NCBI GenBank assembly: GCA_017848115.1
Contig: JAGAKZ010000017.1
Span: 1-64,000, forward strand
Origin: Oscillospiraceae bacterium
GTDB taxonomy: Bacteria; Bacillota; Clostridia; Oscillospirales; Ruminococcaceae
Length of the DNA stretch: 64,000 nucleotides
Direction of reading: 5' to 3'
Below the pieces are notes generated by a model. The model saw only the letters and a program-made list of their open reading frames with translations. It was not told where the DNA came from and made no database searches. Below, piece by piece: positions 51,121 through 61,600 of this stretch. Numbering within the stretch: position 1 is the first letter of the stretch; every line of letters begins with the position of its first letter. The translations under genes and the position numbers were made by a program.

Positions 51121-51172
51121 AAAACAGTCAGCCATGAATATTTATACATATTCGTGACTGACTGTTTTTATT
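51121..51172 (+). terminator. Bidirectional terminator between the NrdD-tail gene and spoIVA
   Basis: AAAACAGTCAG...CTGACTGTTTT enclose a further GAATAT/ATATTC pairing, followed by TTTATTT on the plus strand; the reverse ends in TTTTTTTATC. Confidence 0.88.
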
Positions 51173-51176
51173 TATA

Positions 51177-51219
51177 TTGCCCTGTGCACCAGTTTCCTAC
51201 GGTCACTCCGTACATATCA
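51177..51219 (-). repeat. Unidentified 3'-UTR element, copy 2
   Basis: It starts at the spoIVA stop codon on the minus strand: TGATATGTACGGAGTGACC-GTAGGAAACTGGTGCACAGGGC, then AT-rich sequence and a terminator. Aligned with copy 1 at 46286-46327 it differs at about 10 of 40 positions, several of them compensating within the TGTAC/GTGCA stem. Confidence 0.55.
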
Positions 51220-52689
51220 AAGTATAAAGCATATAAGTCCGCTACACCCTTCATTTATTACTCTTTCAAGTGTTTCCTGTATCTTTATTCTGGCTTCGAC
51301 AGGCATTTTCAGAAGTTTGCTGTGAAGTCCCTCATTTACAAGTTCGTGAAGTGACTTTCCGAAAATATTTGACTCCCATATTTTCGTAGGATTCTCTTCA
51401 AATTCCTGCATGAGATACATCACGAGATCCTCTGATTGTCTTTCAGAGCCTACTATAGGGCTTACTATAGTATTGATATTCGCCTTCATAAGATGAATCG
51501 AAGGAGCTGAAGCCTTTAGTTTTACGCCATACTTTCCGCCTTGTTTTATTATCATAGGTTCTTCAAGCGAGAGTTCGGTTATATCAGGCATAACTATACC
51601 ATAACCCGTTGCGTCTACTTCCGCAAGAGCGGCTTCTATACGGCTGTACTTTTTCTTTATATTACTCAGTTCAACAAGTACCGGTAAAAGATCACTTTCG
51701 CTTTCGAGATGTATTCCCGTAGTTTCTCCGAGGATCTTGTAAAAAAGATTTTCTTTTATGGTAACATTTATTGATACACTGCCTCTTCCAAGATTTATTT
51801 CATTTACAGAAGCTGATGAAATCTCCTCGCAAATTTTTATTTTATCGGGCATCTTTTTTACATCTCTTACATTTACTATGTCATATGCCGATTCTCTCAC
51901 TGCCGAAAAAATCTTTTCCTTGAGCCAGTGACCTTTTTCAAGACTTGTTATCCATCCTGCCATGCTTATATTTATTTCTTTTAAAGGAAAAGCAAAAAGT
52001 ATTTCTCTTATTATCTCTCTTATCATATTTTCATCAAGTTCAAGACAGTTAAAAGGAAGAACCGAAGCAGAATATTTTTCAGAAAGATTTTCACAAAGTT
52101 TAATAGTTTCGGTTGAAAGTGGATCAACGCAGTTCATTATCACTACAAACGGTTTGTTTATATCTTTCAGTTCATTTATAACACGTTCTTCCGCTTCCTC
52201 ATATTCATCACGAGGAATATCAGAAATACTTCCGTCTGTCGTAATAACAAGACCTATGGTTGAATGCTCCTCTATTACCTTTTGAGTACCTATTTCCGCC
52301 GCCATATTAAACGGGATTTCTTCCTCAAACCATGGCGTCATCACCATACGCGGCATTTCGTTTTCTATATACCCCAGAGAACTTGGCACGATATATCCTA
52401 CGCAGTCTATCATGCGAACATTGAATTTTGCATTTTCGCCTATTTCTACTTCCACTGCTTCTTCCGGAATAAACTTAGGCTCTGTTGTCATTATTGTCTT
52501 TCCTGCAGCAGACTGCGGAAGTTCATCAACTGCTCTTTCTTTTTTATAGTCACTTTTTATATTTGGAATAACAAGAGTTTCCATAAACTTTTTTATAAAT
52601 GTTGACTTTCCGGTGCGTACAGGTCCGACAACTCCAACATATATATCGCCGTCTGTTCTTTCCGCAATGTCATTATAAATATCCTTCAT
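51217..52689 (-). CDS. spoIVA: Stage IV sporulation protein A (spore coat ATPase)
   Basis: This 490-residue protein starts at 52689 (GGAGG 8 bases upstream; the in-frame TTG before it overlaps that site). The N-terminal ATPase has Walker A GVVGPVRTGKSTFIKK and the conserved LPQSAAGKTIMTTEP. SpoIVA-specific segments such as GYIENEMPRMVMTPW and EVDATGYGIVMP follow, and the C-terminus ends in the hydrophobic CSGLICFIL that anchors the coat to the forespore through SpoVM. It polymerises around the forespore as the coat base layer. It lies 15 bases after sipL. Confidence 0.96.
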   Translation of the reverse strand: MKDIYNDIAERTDGDIYVGVVGPVRTGKSTFIKKFMETLVIPNIKSDYKKERAVDELPQSAAGKTIMTTEPKFIPEEAVEVEIGENAKFNVRMIDCVGYIVPSSLGYIENEMPRMVMTPWFEEEIPFNMAAEIGTQKVIEEHSTIGLVITTDGSISDIPRDEYEEAEERVINELKDINKPFVVIMNCVDPLSTETIKLCENLSEKYSASVLPFNCLELDENMIREIIREILFAFPLKEINISMAGWITSLEKGHWLKEKIFSAVRESAYDIVNVRDVKKMPDKIKICEEISSASVNEINLGRGSVSINVTIKENLFYKILGETTGIHLESESDLLPVLVELSNIKKKYSRIEAALAEVDATGYGIVMPDITELSLEEPMIIKQGGKYGVKLKASAPSIHLMKANINTIVSPIVGSERQSEDLVMYLMQEFEENPTKIWESNIFGKSLHELVNEGLHSKLLKMPVEARIKIQETLERVINEGCSGLICFIL

Positions 52690-52704
52690 CAGATTTTCCT
52701 CCAA

Positions 52705-54258
52705 TTATTTAACTATAGGGATGAGCAACATACTGTTTTCCGAAAGTTTTTCATCGTACAGATTGTTTTCTTCCATAACCGCATTTACAGACGTACTGTA
52801 TTTTTTAGCTATATCCCATATACTCTCACCGCTCATTCCAAAATAAAGTCTGAGTGCATAATCTCCGTCACTTTTCTTCATTTCTTCATGATTTATCTGT
52901 ATATCGGATACGATTTTTACTTCAGACGAACTGTAAACCTTACCTGATATCCTGATTTCAGGATTTATTGTGATTTTTTCGCCTGAAACAAGATTATATG
53001 TACAACCACTTACAGATAATTCGGCATCGGCATAACTTCCGCAGTCTATTTCAGGAACAGTTATCTTGTGTTCATATGCATTTTCTTTTTCCATAAGCAC
53101 AGGCATACCATCAGGTTCTCTGTACATTACTGCATAGTGCAACATTGCACTGACCATTATACACTTTTCTTCGGGTATGGTCTTTATAGATGTATTTCCT
53201 GCACTGCACCATACATCGTATACCTTATCTATCTTACTGTCTGAACATTCAAGTATATATTTTTCGCTTGCCGACTCGTCAAACGATGATGGCATACAAC
53301 TTATTTTTACTTTTGACAGGTTAAAATCACACGGATAACGTGTAGAATATATATCCGTAACAAGTTCGGCATACCCTGACTTCATAGCATTGCAAGAGAT
53401 ACGTGCATTTACTTCACACTTCAATCTGTACATATTTCCGTCACTATCAGCAGAAGGGGTAACATCACATGAAACAACATGGATATTTACATAGCACTTG
53501 TATGCTTCATCCACACCGCTTATGTCGAGTATCTGACTATACGGTACTGTAAACTTCATAGTTTCCATAGAAGGTATTCCCGAATCTTCGCACGAATACA
53601 AAATATTTACATCTATATTTCCCTTTACTATCAATTTGTTTGATATCACTTTTATTTCGGGAGTACCTGCAGAGGCAACAGATCTTATGATTGACTTTAC
53701 CTGCGGCTTTGAATGGCTGAGTTCTATTTCTTCACTTATTTCTGTGGTTTTATACGCTGATAGCTTTCCTACTGCATACTCTACAGGACGTTTTTGGAGT
53801 TGTACATTCAAACCTCTTACGTCACATATCATTTCCTGTTTATTTTCTCCGATCACTTTTATTTTTGTAGTTACTGCACCTTTGATATCAACTCTCTTCT
53901 GATTTACTACGCGACAGTTCACATAATCGGTCTTTGGAATAAGTACTATTTCAGACTGGTTCTGTATTTTTGCCGATTCTACTGTTTTGGTATAATTCAT
54001 CTTCTGTTTTATAGTATTTACCTGCTTGCTGTTTTCACTGCAATAAAGAATATTTACCGATACACACAGCTCATAACTCAGTTTTCCGTCACTTACAGTA
54101 TACGATATTACTTCGGGTAACGCTTCACACTTTATCATTCTAAAGATATCAGGATAGTAATCAGGCAATATATACTCAAACTCTATCCCCTGTTCCTGTA
54201 TCCCGTCATAAATCACTTCTGATAAAGGTATCAGTTCATGTTCCACTTTAAAATCCAT
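52705..54258 (-). CDS. sipL: SipL-like SpoIVA-interacting protein (DUF3794 repeats plus LysM)
   Basis: This 517-residue protein has two to three DUF3794 units (about 30-420; for example KVIGENKQEMICDVRG and IDVNILYSCEDSG) and a C-terminal LysM domain (about 470-515, GMSGESIWDIAKKYSTSVNA and NSMLLIPIV). SipL of Clostridioides difficile has this make-up and binds SpoIVA through LysM in coat assembly. Here it sits directly before spoIVA in a probable two-gene operon, which supports the call. The symbol is assigned by architecture and context. Confidence 0.85.
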   Translation of the reverse strand: MDFKVEHELIPLSEVIYDGIQEQGIEFEYILPDYYPDIFRMIKCEALPEVISYTVSDGKLSYELCVSVNILYCSENSKQVNTIKQKMNYTKTVESAKIQNQSEIVLIPKTDYVNCRVVNQKRVDIKGAVTTKIKVIGENKQEMICDVRGLNVQLQKRPVEYAVGKLSAYKTTEISEEIELSHSKPQVKSIIRSVASAGTPEIKVISNKLIVKGNIDVNILYSCEDSGIPSMETMKFTVPYSQILDISGVDEAYKCYVNIHVVSCDVTPSADSDGNMYRLKCEVNARISCNAMKSGYAELVTDIYSTRYPCDFNLSKVKISCMPSSFDESASEKYILECSDSKIDKVYDVWCSAGNTSIKTIPEEKCIMVSAMLHYAVMYREPDGMPVLMEKENAYEHKITVPEIDCGSYADAELSVSGCTYNLVSGEKITINPEIRISGKVYSSSEVKIVSDIQINHEEMKKSDGDYALRLYFGMSGESIWDIAKKYSTSVNAVMEENNLYDEKLSENSMLLIPIVK

Positions 54259-54370
54259 AAATAGCCTCCATTTTTAACGCATCAAGTATTTCTCTTTTGC
54301 GTTATGCACCTCAAATATTTGTATCTGTAATAATTCTATTCATAAAAGTGTACCGATATTCACAAAAATA

Positions 54371-54407
54371 AAAGCATCGGATTTTTATTTTTACCGATGC
54401 TTTCATT
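54371..54407 (-). terminator. Terminator of the EAL gene
   Basis: AAAGCATCGG pairs with CCGATGCTTT across a 13-base loop, followed by TATTTTTGTG on the minus strand. Confidence 0.85.
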
Positions 54408-56315
54408 TTATTGATTTTTTTCTTTTAAAAGTTCAAGAAAATCACTTCCGCTTATGGGCTTTGAGAAATAATATCCCTGAATATAGTCAATGCTCACTTT
54501 TTCAAGTACCTCAAGCTGATTTTTGGTTTCAACGCCCTCCGAAACTATTTTGGTTCCTACTGCTTTTATCATATTTATAGCAGCATCCATTATAAGTTTT
54601 CCTTTTTCACTTTCAAAATATAAATTTGTCATCTGACGGTCAAACTTTACAATGCTTATGGGAAGTTCCAGGATATAGTTAAGATTTGAATACCCTGTTC
54701 CAAAATCATCAAGTGAAAATTCCACACCGTATTCGATGAGCTTATTCATATTTTTGAGAAGTATTTCTTTTGAGCTGAGCGCGGCACTTTCTGTTATTTC
54801 AAGATTTATAGTCTTCGGATCGATCTGAAGCTCTTCCATTATCTCAATATACTGTTCAGCAAGTTCTTCTTTTACACATTGGACAGCCGAAAGATTTATT
54901 TCAAGATATTTTATGCCCTTGTCCGTAAGATTATTTTCTTTTAAAAACATACACGCTTTTCTGAAAACTACTTTTCCAAGCTCAATAATAAGACCATTTT
55001 TTTCGGCAACAGGTATAAATACACCCGGCATAACAAGTTTTCCGTCTTTTTCTCTTATTCTTACAAGAGCTTCCGCAGAAGTATACAGCTTATTTTTGGT
55101 TGAATAAATAGGCTGATAGAAAACTTCTATTCTGTCTTCACGTATAGCGTCAACTATCATCGCCGATATCTTATTGTTCTCAGTGATTTTATCTATATAC
55201 TTGCCATCAAACACCAGAAGTTTTGAAGTTGATGTCTTGATATTTTCGTTTACAAATGTATTTACATATTCAAGCATCTGAGTTTCATTTTCTGCTATAG
55301 AACAATCCGGAAATTCAAATATTATCGGCTTTACCTGTATATCTGTATATTTCTTATCTGCATCCCATTTTAAAGAAAATCTCTTTTGTATCTTTTCAGA
55401 AGCGATTTTCATTTTCTCGCTGTTTTCAAAAACAAGTGTATGCATCCATCCGACATGCTTTACAACGATCTCTGCTCCGAGTGTTTCAAAAAATTCAGAT
55501 ATTTTAATAGCCATAAGCAAAGCTTTTTTTCCTGAAATTTCTTCTGAGGAATACATAGATTCATTTGTTGCAACTGTTATCATCGAAAAATTCGGATTTT
55601 TCTTATACAGTGATTTCATAAACAGTTTCATTGACTGTTCATTAAAGAGTCCTGTTTCTCTGTCAAGATAGCTTTCAGGATTTTCGAGCTTTATAAACAA
55701 AAGACATACTCCAAGAGCACCTGCATAATCAATTGTAGGTACGTGGTTAAAGTACTGAACCAAAGCAGAACATATCCACATAGTCATCCAGACCAATCCT
55801 GCTTCCCAGCGCCTTTTATCCATATATCTTTTATAACGGAACAAAATTATAAAGTTTGAAAGTACCAGTACCACAGCAGCAATATACGCCATATTCACAG
55901 CTGAACCTCTCAGATATACAACTCCAAACTTGCTGTCAAACCTATATTCTATATTGCATATTATTATTGCGAACACAGACACACACATCACTGCTGTTGC
56001 CGCTCTTCTAAGCCTTACTATATCTGCAATGACATATTCTAGTTCCACCGTAAAATAAATAAATGACAAAGCACACACAAATATCGTAGATAGCATATAA
56101 ATCCTTGTAAGGATCTCTTCAAAAAATATATTTTGCATTTTATACACCTGTAAAAATAATGTCATAAGTATATTGCAAACAGTTGAACTCATGACACATA
56201 CCAGAATAGTATTAAATACCTTTTGTGAACTGACATTTATTTTACGCTGTCCTACGAGAAGAAGTACTATGATAAACAATAATGCCATTCCGCAAAGTTG
56301 TATCTGTATATTCAT
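54408..56315 (-). CDS. Membrane c-di-GMP phosphodiesterase (EAL) with degenerate GGDEF domain
   Basis: This 635-residue protein starts at 56315 (GGGGTGAG upstream). Six or seven hydrophobic helices occupy residues about 5-215, like 7TM sensor regions. Residues about 220-370 look like a GGDEF domain that starts LDRETGLFNEQS but has lost GGDEF (KHVGWMHTLVFE at that place), so it cannot make c-di-GMP. The EAL domain (about 385-630) is complete: SAEALVRI, LEINLSA, LEITESAAL, LDDFGTGYSNLNY, VKFDRQM and SEGVET, the metal and catalytic set. It should hydrolyse c-di-GMP, gated by the membrane part. It is alone, with its own promoter and terminator. Confidence 0.93.
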   Translation of the reverse strand: MNIQIQLCGMALLFIIVLLLVGQRKINVSSQKVFNTILVCVMSSTVCNILMTLFLQVYKMQNIFFEEILTRIYMLSTIFVCALSFIYFTVELEYVIADIVRLRRAATAVMCVSVFAIIICNIEYRFDSKFGVVYLRGSAVNMAYIAAVVLVLSNFIILFRYKRYMDKRRWEAGLVWMTMWICSALVQYFNHVPTIDYAGALGVCLLFIKLENPESYLDRETGLFNEQSMKLFMKSLYKKNPNFSMITVATNESMYSSEEISGKKALLMAIKISEFFETLGAEIVVKHVGWMHTLVFENSEKMKIASEKIQKRFSLKWDADKKYTDIQVKPIIFEFPDCSIAENETQMLEYVNTFVNENIKTSTSKLLVFDGKYIDKITENNKISAMIVDAIREDRIEVFYQPIYSTKNKLYTSAEALVRIREKDGKLVMPGVFIPVAEKNGLIIELGKVVFRKACMFLKENNLTDKGIKYLEINLSAVQCVKEELAEQYIEIMEELQIDPKTINLEITESAALSSKEILLKNMNKLIEYGVEFSLDDFGTGYSNLNYILELPISIVKFDRQMTNLYFESEKGKLIMDAAINMIKAVGTKIVSEGVETKNQLEVLEKVSIDYIQGYYFSKPISGSDFLELLKEKNQ

Positions 56316-56405
56316 ATTCTCACCCCATATCATATAGTTTTTATTCTGTTTTTTTCAAAAACTCTATATCTAAACAAAATATTATTGATAGTTAGTGTCA
56401 CTTAT

Positions 56406-56434
56406 ATTATACCATAGAAGCAACTAAATTGCAA
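56406..56434 (-). promoter_or_regulatory. Promoter of the EAL gene
   Basis: Minus strand TTGCAA (56429-56434), 17-base spacer, TATAAT (56406-56411), about 90 bases upstream of the start. Confidence 0.75.
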
Positions 56435-56565
56435 TAAAAAAGCGAAAAAATCACAAATACGCGATTAATTTTCGTCAAAATACACAACGAATTCAGAGCG
56501 TACAAAAAACATTTTTCTCAACAAATTGTTACAAAAATCCTGACAATACATTTTTCAAAAAAACA
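56435..56565. other. Centre of the divergent intergenic region
   Basis: AT-rich spacer between the leftward EAL promoter and the rightward peptidase promoter. No gene and no clear dyad seen. Confidence 0.5.
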
Positions 56566-56594
56566 TTTACATTTTCGATGATTTATGATATCAT
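56566..56594 (+). promoter_or_regulatory. Promoter of the VanY-like gene
   Basis: TTTACA (56566-56571), 17-base spacer, TATCAT (56589-56594). Confidence 0.65.
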
Positions 56595-56644
56595 ATATTT
56601 GTATGTAGTAAATAAAAAGCATTATGAAAGAGGGAAATCTGCAC

Positions 56645-57631
56645 GTGAATTTTGATAATAAACAAGCACAAAATAAATTCAAAAGACTGCGATACGACAG
56701 AATTATTATGGTTGCTGTCTTTTTTGCTGCGATAATTTTTATAATATGTCTTATTCACGGTGCTGTTTCCAAAGATAAAAAAAATATCAACGAAACATCA
56801 TCACAGACATCTACAAATTCAACAGCAGACACAACTGTACATACCGGAGGAAGAATAGAATTTCAGAAAATTTATGTCAGCTACGAGGAAATACATAAAG
56901 GTGAACTTATACTGGTAAATAATGAACATGAATATATTTTCCCTGATGACGAATCCTCACAGCTCATATGCCTTGATGAAATAAAAAATGATTTTTACAA
57001 AATAAAAGATATAAATATATCCATGAACAAGCTTGCCGCCAAAGCTTTAAACAGTATGATGAGCGGTTTTTTTCAGGAAAAATCAAATAAAGATATAATG
57101 ATAACAGGTGCATATATTTCAAAAAACCAGCAAAATCTTATGTACAATCAGGCACTTGAAAACTCAATAAAAATCACAAAAGGCGGATACTCCGAACATC
57201 ATACAGGTCTTGCTGTCGATATGTCAATATACAGTGAAAAAGAAAACCTTAAACCTTTTTCCCCTGTCGGAAAATATGAATGGATAAAAGAAAACTGCAC
57301 AAAGTACGGCTTTGTCAGACGCTATCCACCTGAAAAATCAGATATAACAGGAATAAAAGATCATTTTGAACATTTCAGATATGTCGGCATTCCACACGCA
57401 TACTATATGACAGAGAACAATCTCACACTTGAAGAATACATTGAGCTTCTTAAAAACTACACTTTCGGAAACAAATCACTGAGTTTTTCATGTTACTCAA
57501 AAAATTATGAAGTCTACTATATAAAGGCAAAATCTTCAGGTGGAAATGTTGATGTTTACGTACCATCAACAAATTCATACACTATTTCAGGAAACAACGT
57601 TGACGGATTTATCATCACAGTTGAAAAATAA
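56645..57631 (+). CDS. Membrane-anchored D-Ala-D-Ala carboxypeptidase, VanY/M15B family
   Basis: About 328 residues. GTG at 56645 is preferred, because AGAGGG lies 10 bases upstream, while the ATG at 56624 has none. One membrane helix (about 22-42, IIMVAVFFAAIIFIICLI) leaves the rest outside. The M15B zinc site is SEHHTGLAVDM (His, Asp) and HFEHFRYVG (catalytic Glu, third His), with WIKENCTKYGFVRRYP between. It trims the terminal D-Ala of peptidoglycan stems or recycles wall peptides. The 60 C-terminal residues form an extra beta-rich tail. No vancomycin-resistance genes are near. Confidence 0.9.
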   Translation: MNFDNKQAQNKFKRLRYDRIIMVAVFFAAIIFIICLIHGAVSKDKKNINETSSQTSTNSTADTTVHTGGRIEFQKIYVSYEEIHKGELILVNNEHEYIFPDDESSQLICLDEIKNDFYKIKDINISMNKLAAKALNSMMSGFFQEKSNKDIMITGAYISKNQQNLMYNQALENSIKITKGGYSEHHTGLAVDMSIYSEKENLKPFSPVGKYEWIKENCTKYGFVRRYPPEKSDITGIKDHFEHFRYVGIPHAYYMTENNLTLEEYIELLKNYTFGNKSLSFSCYSKNYEVYYIKAKSSGGNVDVYVPSTNSYTISGNNVDGFIITVEK

Positions 57632-57688
57632 TATCCAAAAACATACGAGCAGTGTTTTGATAATACTGCTCGTTTATTTTTGGATATT
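57630..57688 (+). terminator. Bidirectional terminator between convergent wall genes
   Basis: A 12-bp outer stem AATATCCAAAAA/TTTTTGGATATT encloses a 9-bp inner stem ACGAGCAGT/ACTGCTCGT. It overlaps the VanY stop codon and touches the stop of the amidase. Confidence 0.88.
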
Positions 57689-57689
57689 T

Positions 57690-58436
57690 TCATGAAATAA
57701 CTCTTATATACGGGGCATATGCATATCCAATAATATTATTGTATCGTACAACATACCAGTCATTATATACACCATTTATTTCTACAGTGGTACCGCTTGG
57801 TATCTTTCCGATTACAGCTGCTGAAACAGAAGGATATTTTCTTATGTTAAGATTTGAATAACCGTCTGTAACCGTTATTCCGCTTGCGAAAAACGGTTTA
57901 TCTATAAACGGTATCCCAAAATAATCACAAAGTGACATAACTATATTTGCAGCGATCTTATCAAGGTTTTCTCTTATCCATACTGCATCTTCAATATTAT
58001 CGTGATAACCTATTTCCGCAAGTATAGCTACCGCTCTTGTTCGCAGTACCTCTCCGAGTGTGGTTGTAGGAAGAGCTCGTGATTTTTCAGGCAACGGATA
58101 TATACTTTCAAAATTATTTGCCATTATCGTTGCAAGATTTCTGCTGAAGCGACTGTTAGGGGCATAGTAAACATCTATTCCTCTGAGTTTACCTCTCAGA
58201 TTATCAGGAGCAGCGTTCGAATGCAAAGCAAGATGAACGTCATAATTCCCCATATTTGAATCCCTTATGGCTCCTACGGCTTGTTTGGTAGGATCATTTC
58301 TGACATAGCGTATTCCATTTGCACGGAGATACGGTTCAATTCGGTCAGCAAGAAAATTCATGTACAGTTCTTCATTTCCATCAATTACATATTGGTTAAA
58401 CTCCTGTGTTGAAGGGCTTAAAAATACCGATGGCAT
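57690..58436 (-). CDS. N-acetylmuramoyl-L-alanine amidase (Amidase_3) with SH3 domain
   Basis: This 248-residue protein starts at 58436 (GAGGTG 6 bases upstream). The amidase_3 zinc fold (about 1-175) has VFLSPSTQ, ALHSNAAP (zinc His and catalytic-region motif), GIDVYYAP and AILAEIGYHDN (second catalytic Glu). An SH3b-type wall-binding domain follows (about 183-248; LNIRKYPSVSAAVIGKIPSG). It has no signal peptide, so it may leave the cell by another route or act in the mother cell or spore. The first zinc ligand His is not obvious (SPSTQ in place of the usual DxGHG), an oddity also known in some spore-associated members. Confidence 0.85.
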   Translation of the reverse strand: MPSVFLSPSTQEFNQYVIDGNEELYMNFLADRIEPYLRANGIRYVRNDPTKQAVGAIRDSNMGNYDVHLALHSNAAPDNLRGKLRGIDVYYAPNSRFSRNLATIMANNFESIYPLPEKSRALPTTTLGEVLRTRAVAILAEIGYHDNIEDAVWIRENLDKIAANIVMSLCDYFGIPFIDKPFFASGITVTDGYSNLNIRKYPSVSAAVIGKIPSGTTVEINGVYNDWYVVRYNNIIGYAYAPYIRVIS

Positions 58437-58585
58437 ATTTATCACCTCATAGCAATAAAAATAGTGCAAAGAATAAACTCTCTGCATTATTTATTATATG
58501 CACTATATGAGATGTCTGATTATTATTTTTCTTTTATCCGATTTTAATACTTCAAGACTTTTGCTTTCCTTGCCGTCAATATCAT

Positions 58586-58632
58586 AAAAATACCGCCGGT
58601 TCGAAATTTTAAACCGACGGTATTTTTTTAAT
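58586..58632 (-). terminator. Terminator of the adhesin gene
   Basis: AAATACCG-CGGTT and AACCG-CGGTATTT form a long stem with one bulge; on the minus strand the stem is followed by TTTATGATAT, and the stop codon at 58633 lies directly before it. Confidence 0.75.
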
Positions 58633-61600
58633 TTAGGTTTTTCTTTTAATAAAACATCTCGATAGCAGACCGACTGTCAGCAATATTCCACCTATGATAT
58701 AATAATTTGTTGTACCTGATGAGCCTGTTTCGGGGAGTATTACTTTTAACTTATTTTTTACGATAAGTGTAGCTGAACTTCCCGGTGACATGGCATTGAC
58801 ACAATATACAGTATCGGGGTCATTGTCAACAAATCTGTAGGATACGCTTTCTATTGATGAGTTTATGCTTTCTTCTACTATCCAGTAGTAATACGGTGCA
58901 TAGTTTGCATCGCATACAGGGAGATTTGAGATTGTTTTCTGCCAGTTCTCAGATGATGTCAGTGTGTATGTTCCGACTGTTTCTACATCTGAAGATACAT
59001 TGGCATTTTCATCGATTAATAATGAGCGGGTTGAAGAAACTGTATCTGTCTGATAATAGATCGTTATTTCGTATTCGCCTGCATCACCTGATGCATTCTG
59101 GATATAGATAGCATCTTCTACTCCCTGCTGGAGTTTTGTACAGTCTACTTCAAGGTAACCGTTGGAGATACTGAATGAACCTGTGGGCATTTGTGTAGCG
59201 TTTGATTCATATACAAAATCTCCTCCGTTATTTCTACCGACTTTTATGTATTCATAATCATTTAAGTGAACTATTACATATGGGTAGCCGATATCTGTAG
59301 GAATTTTTACAACTACTTTTTCAACATTGTTATTTGCAAGTGGTATTTCTTTTGTAAAGTTTGCTGTGCGGTAATTGTAATCTTTATATGAATTATGTCC
59401 ACTGTTTGCTTCAAAAGTAACTGTACTTCTTTCTACGGCTGTCTGTGAATCCTTGATAATGCTATTCTGCGTTGCTTTTGTACGGTCTGTTGATCTGTAG
59501 AGTGATACTTTTACTTCTGAAATCTCAGGATTGCCTTCCCACTGCTTTTCAAGGTTCAAAGAGAGGTTTGGCATATTTACAACCGATATAGATGCACAGT
59601 CTTTGTCTTTATCCCAGCTTACTGCCTGATTTAAGACTCTTACGGTGTAGTTTTCGGTACTGTAGTTATTGCCGTTGATTTCCAGGATGTAGAAGTATAA
59701 TTTTTGTATTTCATTTTTACTATTAGTTTTATACGGTACAATATCATCGCTATCATTAATGGTTAAAGTTTTTGATAAATCTTTTGTTGTAAATGTACCG
59801 ACTGTTTTGAAGTCCTTACTTGCATTTGCTGAAAGAATATATTTATTACCATTTATCGTTATATCAAGATTTTTACCATATTCTTCAGTATAATCCTCTG
59901 ATGCTCTGAGCAATACAAATTGCATTTCATTATTATTTTCTGTATCAACATTTCCGTTGCTGTCAAGCCATTTTTTATCGACTTCTATTTTAATTTTGGG
60001 AACGTTTTTGATTGTAAATGATATTGAAGTTGAATTGTCTGCGTATGCAATACCGTATACATTTGAATCATCGTGTACGAAACCAAGATTGTTAGAATCA
60101 TCGTTTATACAGTCGAAGTTTTCGCTTTGGACTTCTCGGATATAGTAATAATATATCTCATTATTACTACTATTTTTTCTTTTTAATAATGCACTGTTTA
60201 CGGTAGCTTGTCCGGTTTCGTCAATGGTAAATGTGCTGTTTGTGATTTGTTCAAGTTTAGAGCCGTCCACAACATATCCATCATCTGACGCTGTTGGTGT
60301 TCCTTGATTAGTTGAGCGGTATAGTTCAAATTTTACCGGCATATTAATGGTTGCGTTTGGAATTTGAGCACCATCTGAAGATATGTACCATTTTTTTGTT
60401 ACGTCTATGGTGAGGCTTTCGACATTGGTATCCGGTTTGTTTTGAAGTTGAAGCGTACCTTGACTCGTAAAGCATAGATAATTATTATACCAAACCGCTG
60501 TTTTTCCGTTATGAACACTATCCATTTGTATATAAGTATCATCACCATCTTTTACTTCTACTATATAGAAATAATATTGGCCTGTAATTTTATTACTGTT
60601 ACGGTCATATCTGTATGGCACATAAAATGATTCATATGTTGGCAAAGTATATTTTAAATTTGTAGTAGTAAAAGGACCTTTTTTATATTGTGAAGCTATA
60701 CCCCCATTATTTTCATCTTTAGTGATATCTTTATCTTTATCATTCGATGCTGTTGATTTATCAGAACGCAACACATAAAATGTTATCTCATCTTTGTTGT
60801 TAGTATCAATAGTTTTTCCATCTTCTTTATACCATACCTTCTCAACTTCAAATTTCATTTCAGGTACATTCTGAATCAGAACTTTCTTATTGGTACCACT
60901 ATGATAAATACCAGTGTTATTACTGTATATAGCATGGAGATAATCATCTGTATTCTTTTCTTTTATGTAGTAATAATATGGCTTTATTGTATTATCTGTG
61001 TCAACATAGTATGTATCAAAATCAATACAATTATCCTTAGTCAATATAAAAGTCTGATTTGATGTTACAAAATAATCTGTGCCATCTACATTCTTCATTT
61101 TTTCGAGTGATGATACTATACTTGCAAAATCTATTCCGGTCTCTCCTTCTTTTGAATAACTGTATTTTTTCTCTTCAAAAGAATCACTTAACCCAGATAC
61201 CATATACTTTGAACGATAAACTTCAAACTCTATTTCCGGATTATAATTAGCCTCTGTTAAAACTCCTGAATCCATAATTACACCATCAGCACTTGTCTTC
61301 TCATGTTTTAACCACTGCTTATTAACCACAATCTGCATCTCAGGCGTATTCTTTATAACAAAAGCTCTGTTCTCCGGACCTTCATCGTATGGTACACCAT
61401 AGCTTCCGTTTTGTGCTTTTACAAATCCGTATTCATTTGCATTAAGGCATCTGAATGTTGCGTTTGTATCTTCTCTTATGTAGTAGTAATACTTATTACC
61501 TGTACTATCATACATATCAAGATAACTTGATGGTATATCAACTTTCTGGCTTCCGTTGATTGTAGTTTTCCATACAGAATAAAGCGTTTTACCGTTTACG

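Noticed and set aside
54259-54370. Sigma E-type promoter before sipL
   Set aside because: A GATACAAAT -10-like string is present, but no ATA-type -35 lies at the right distance.
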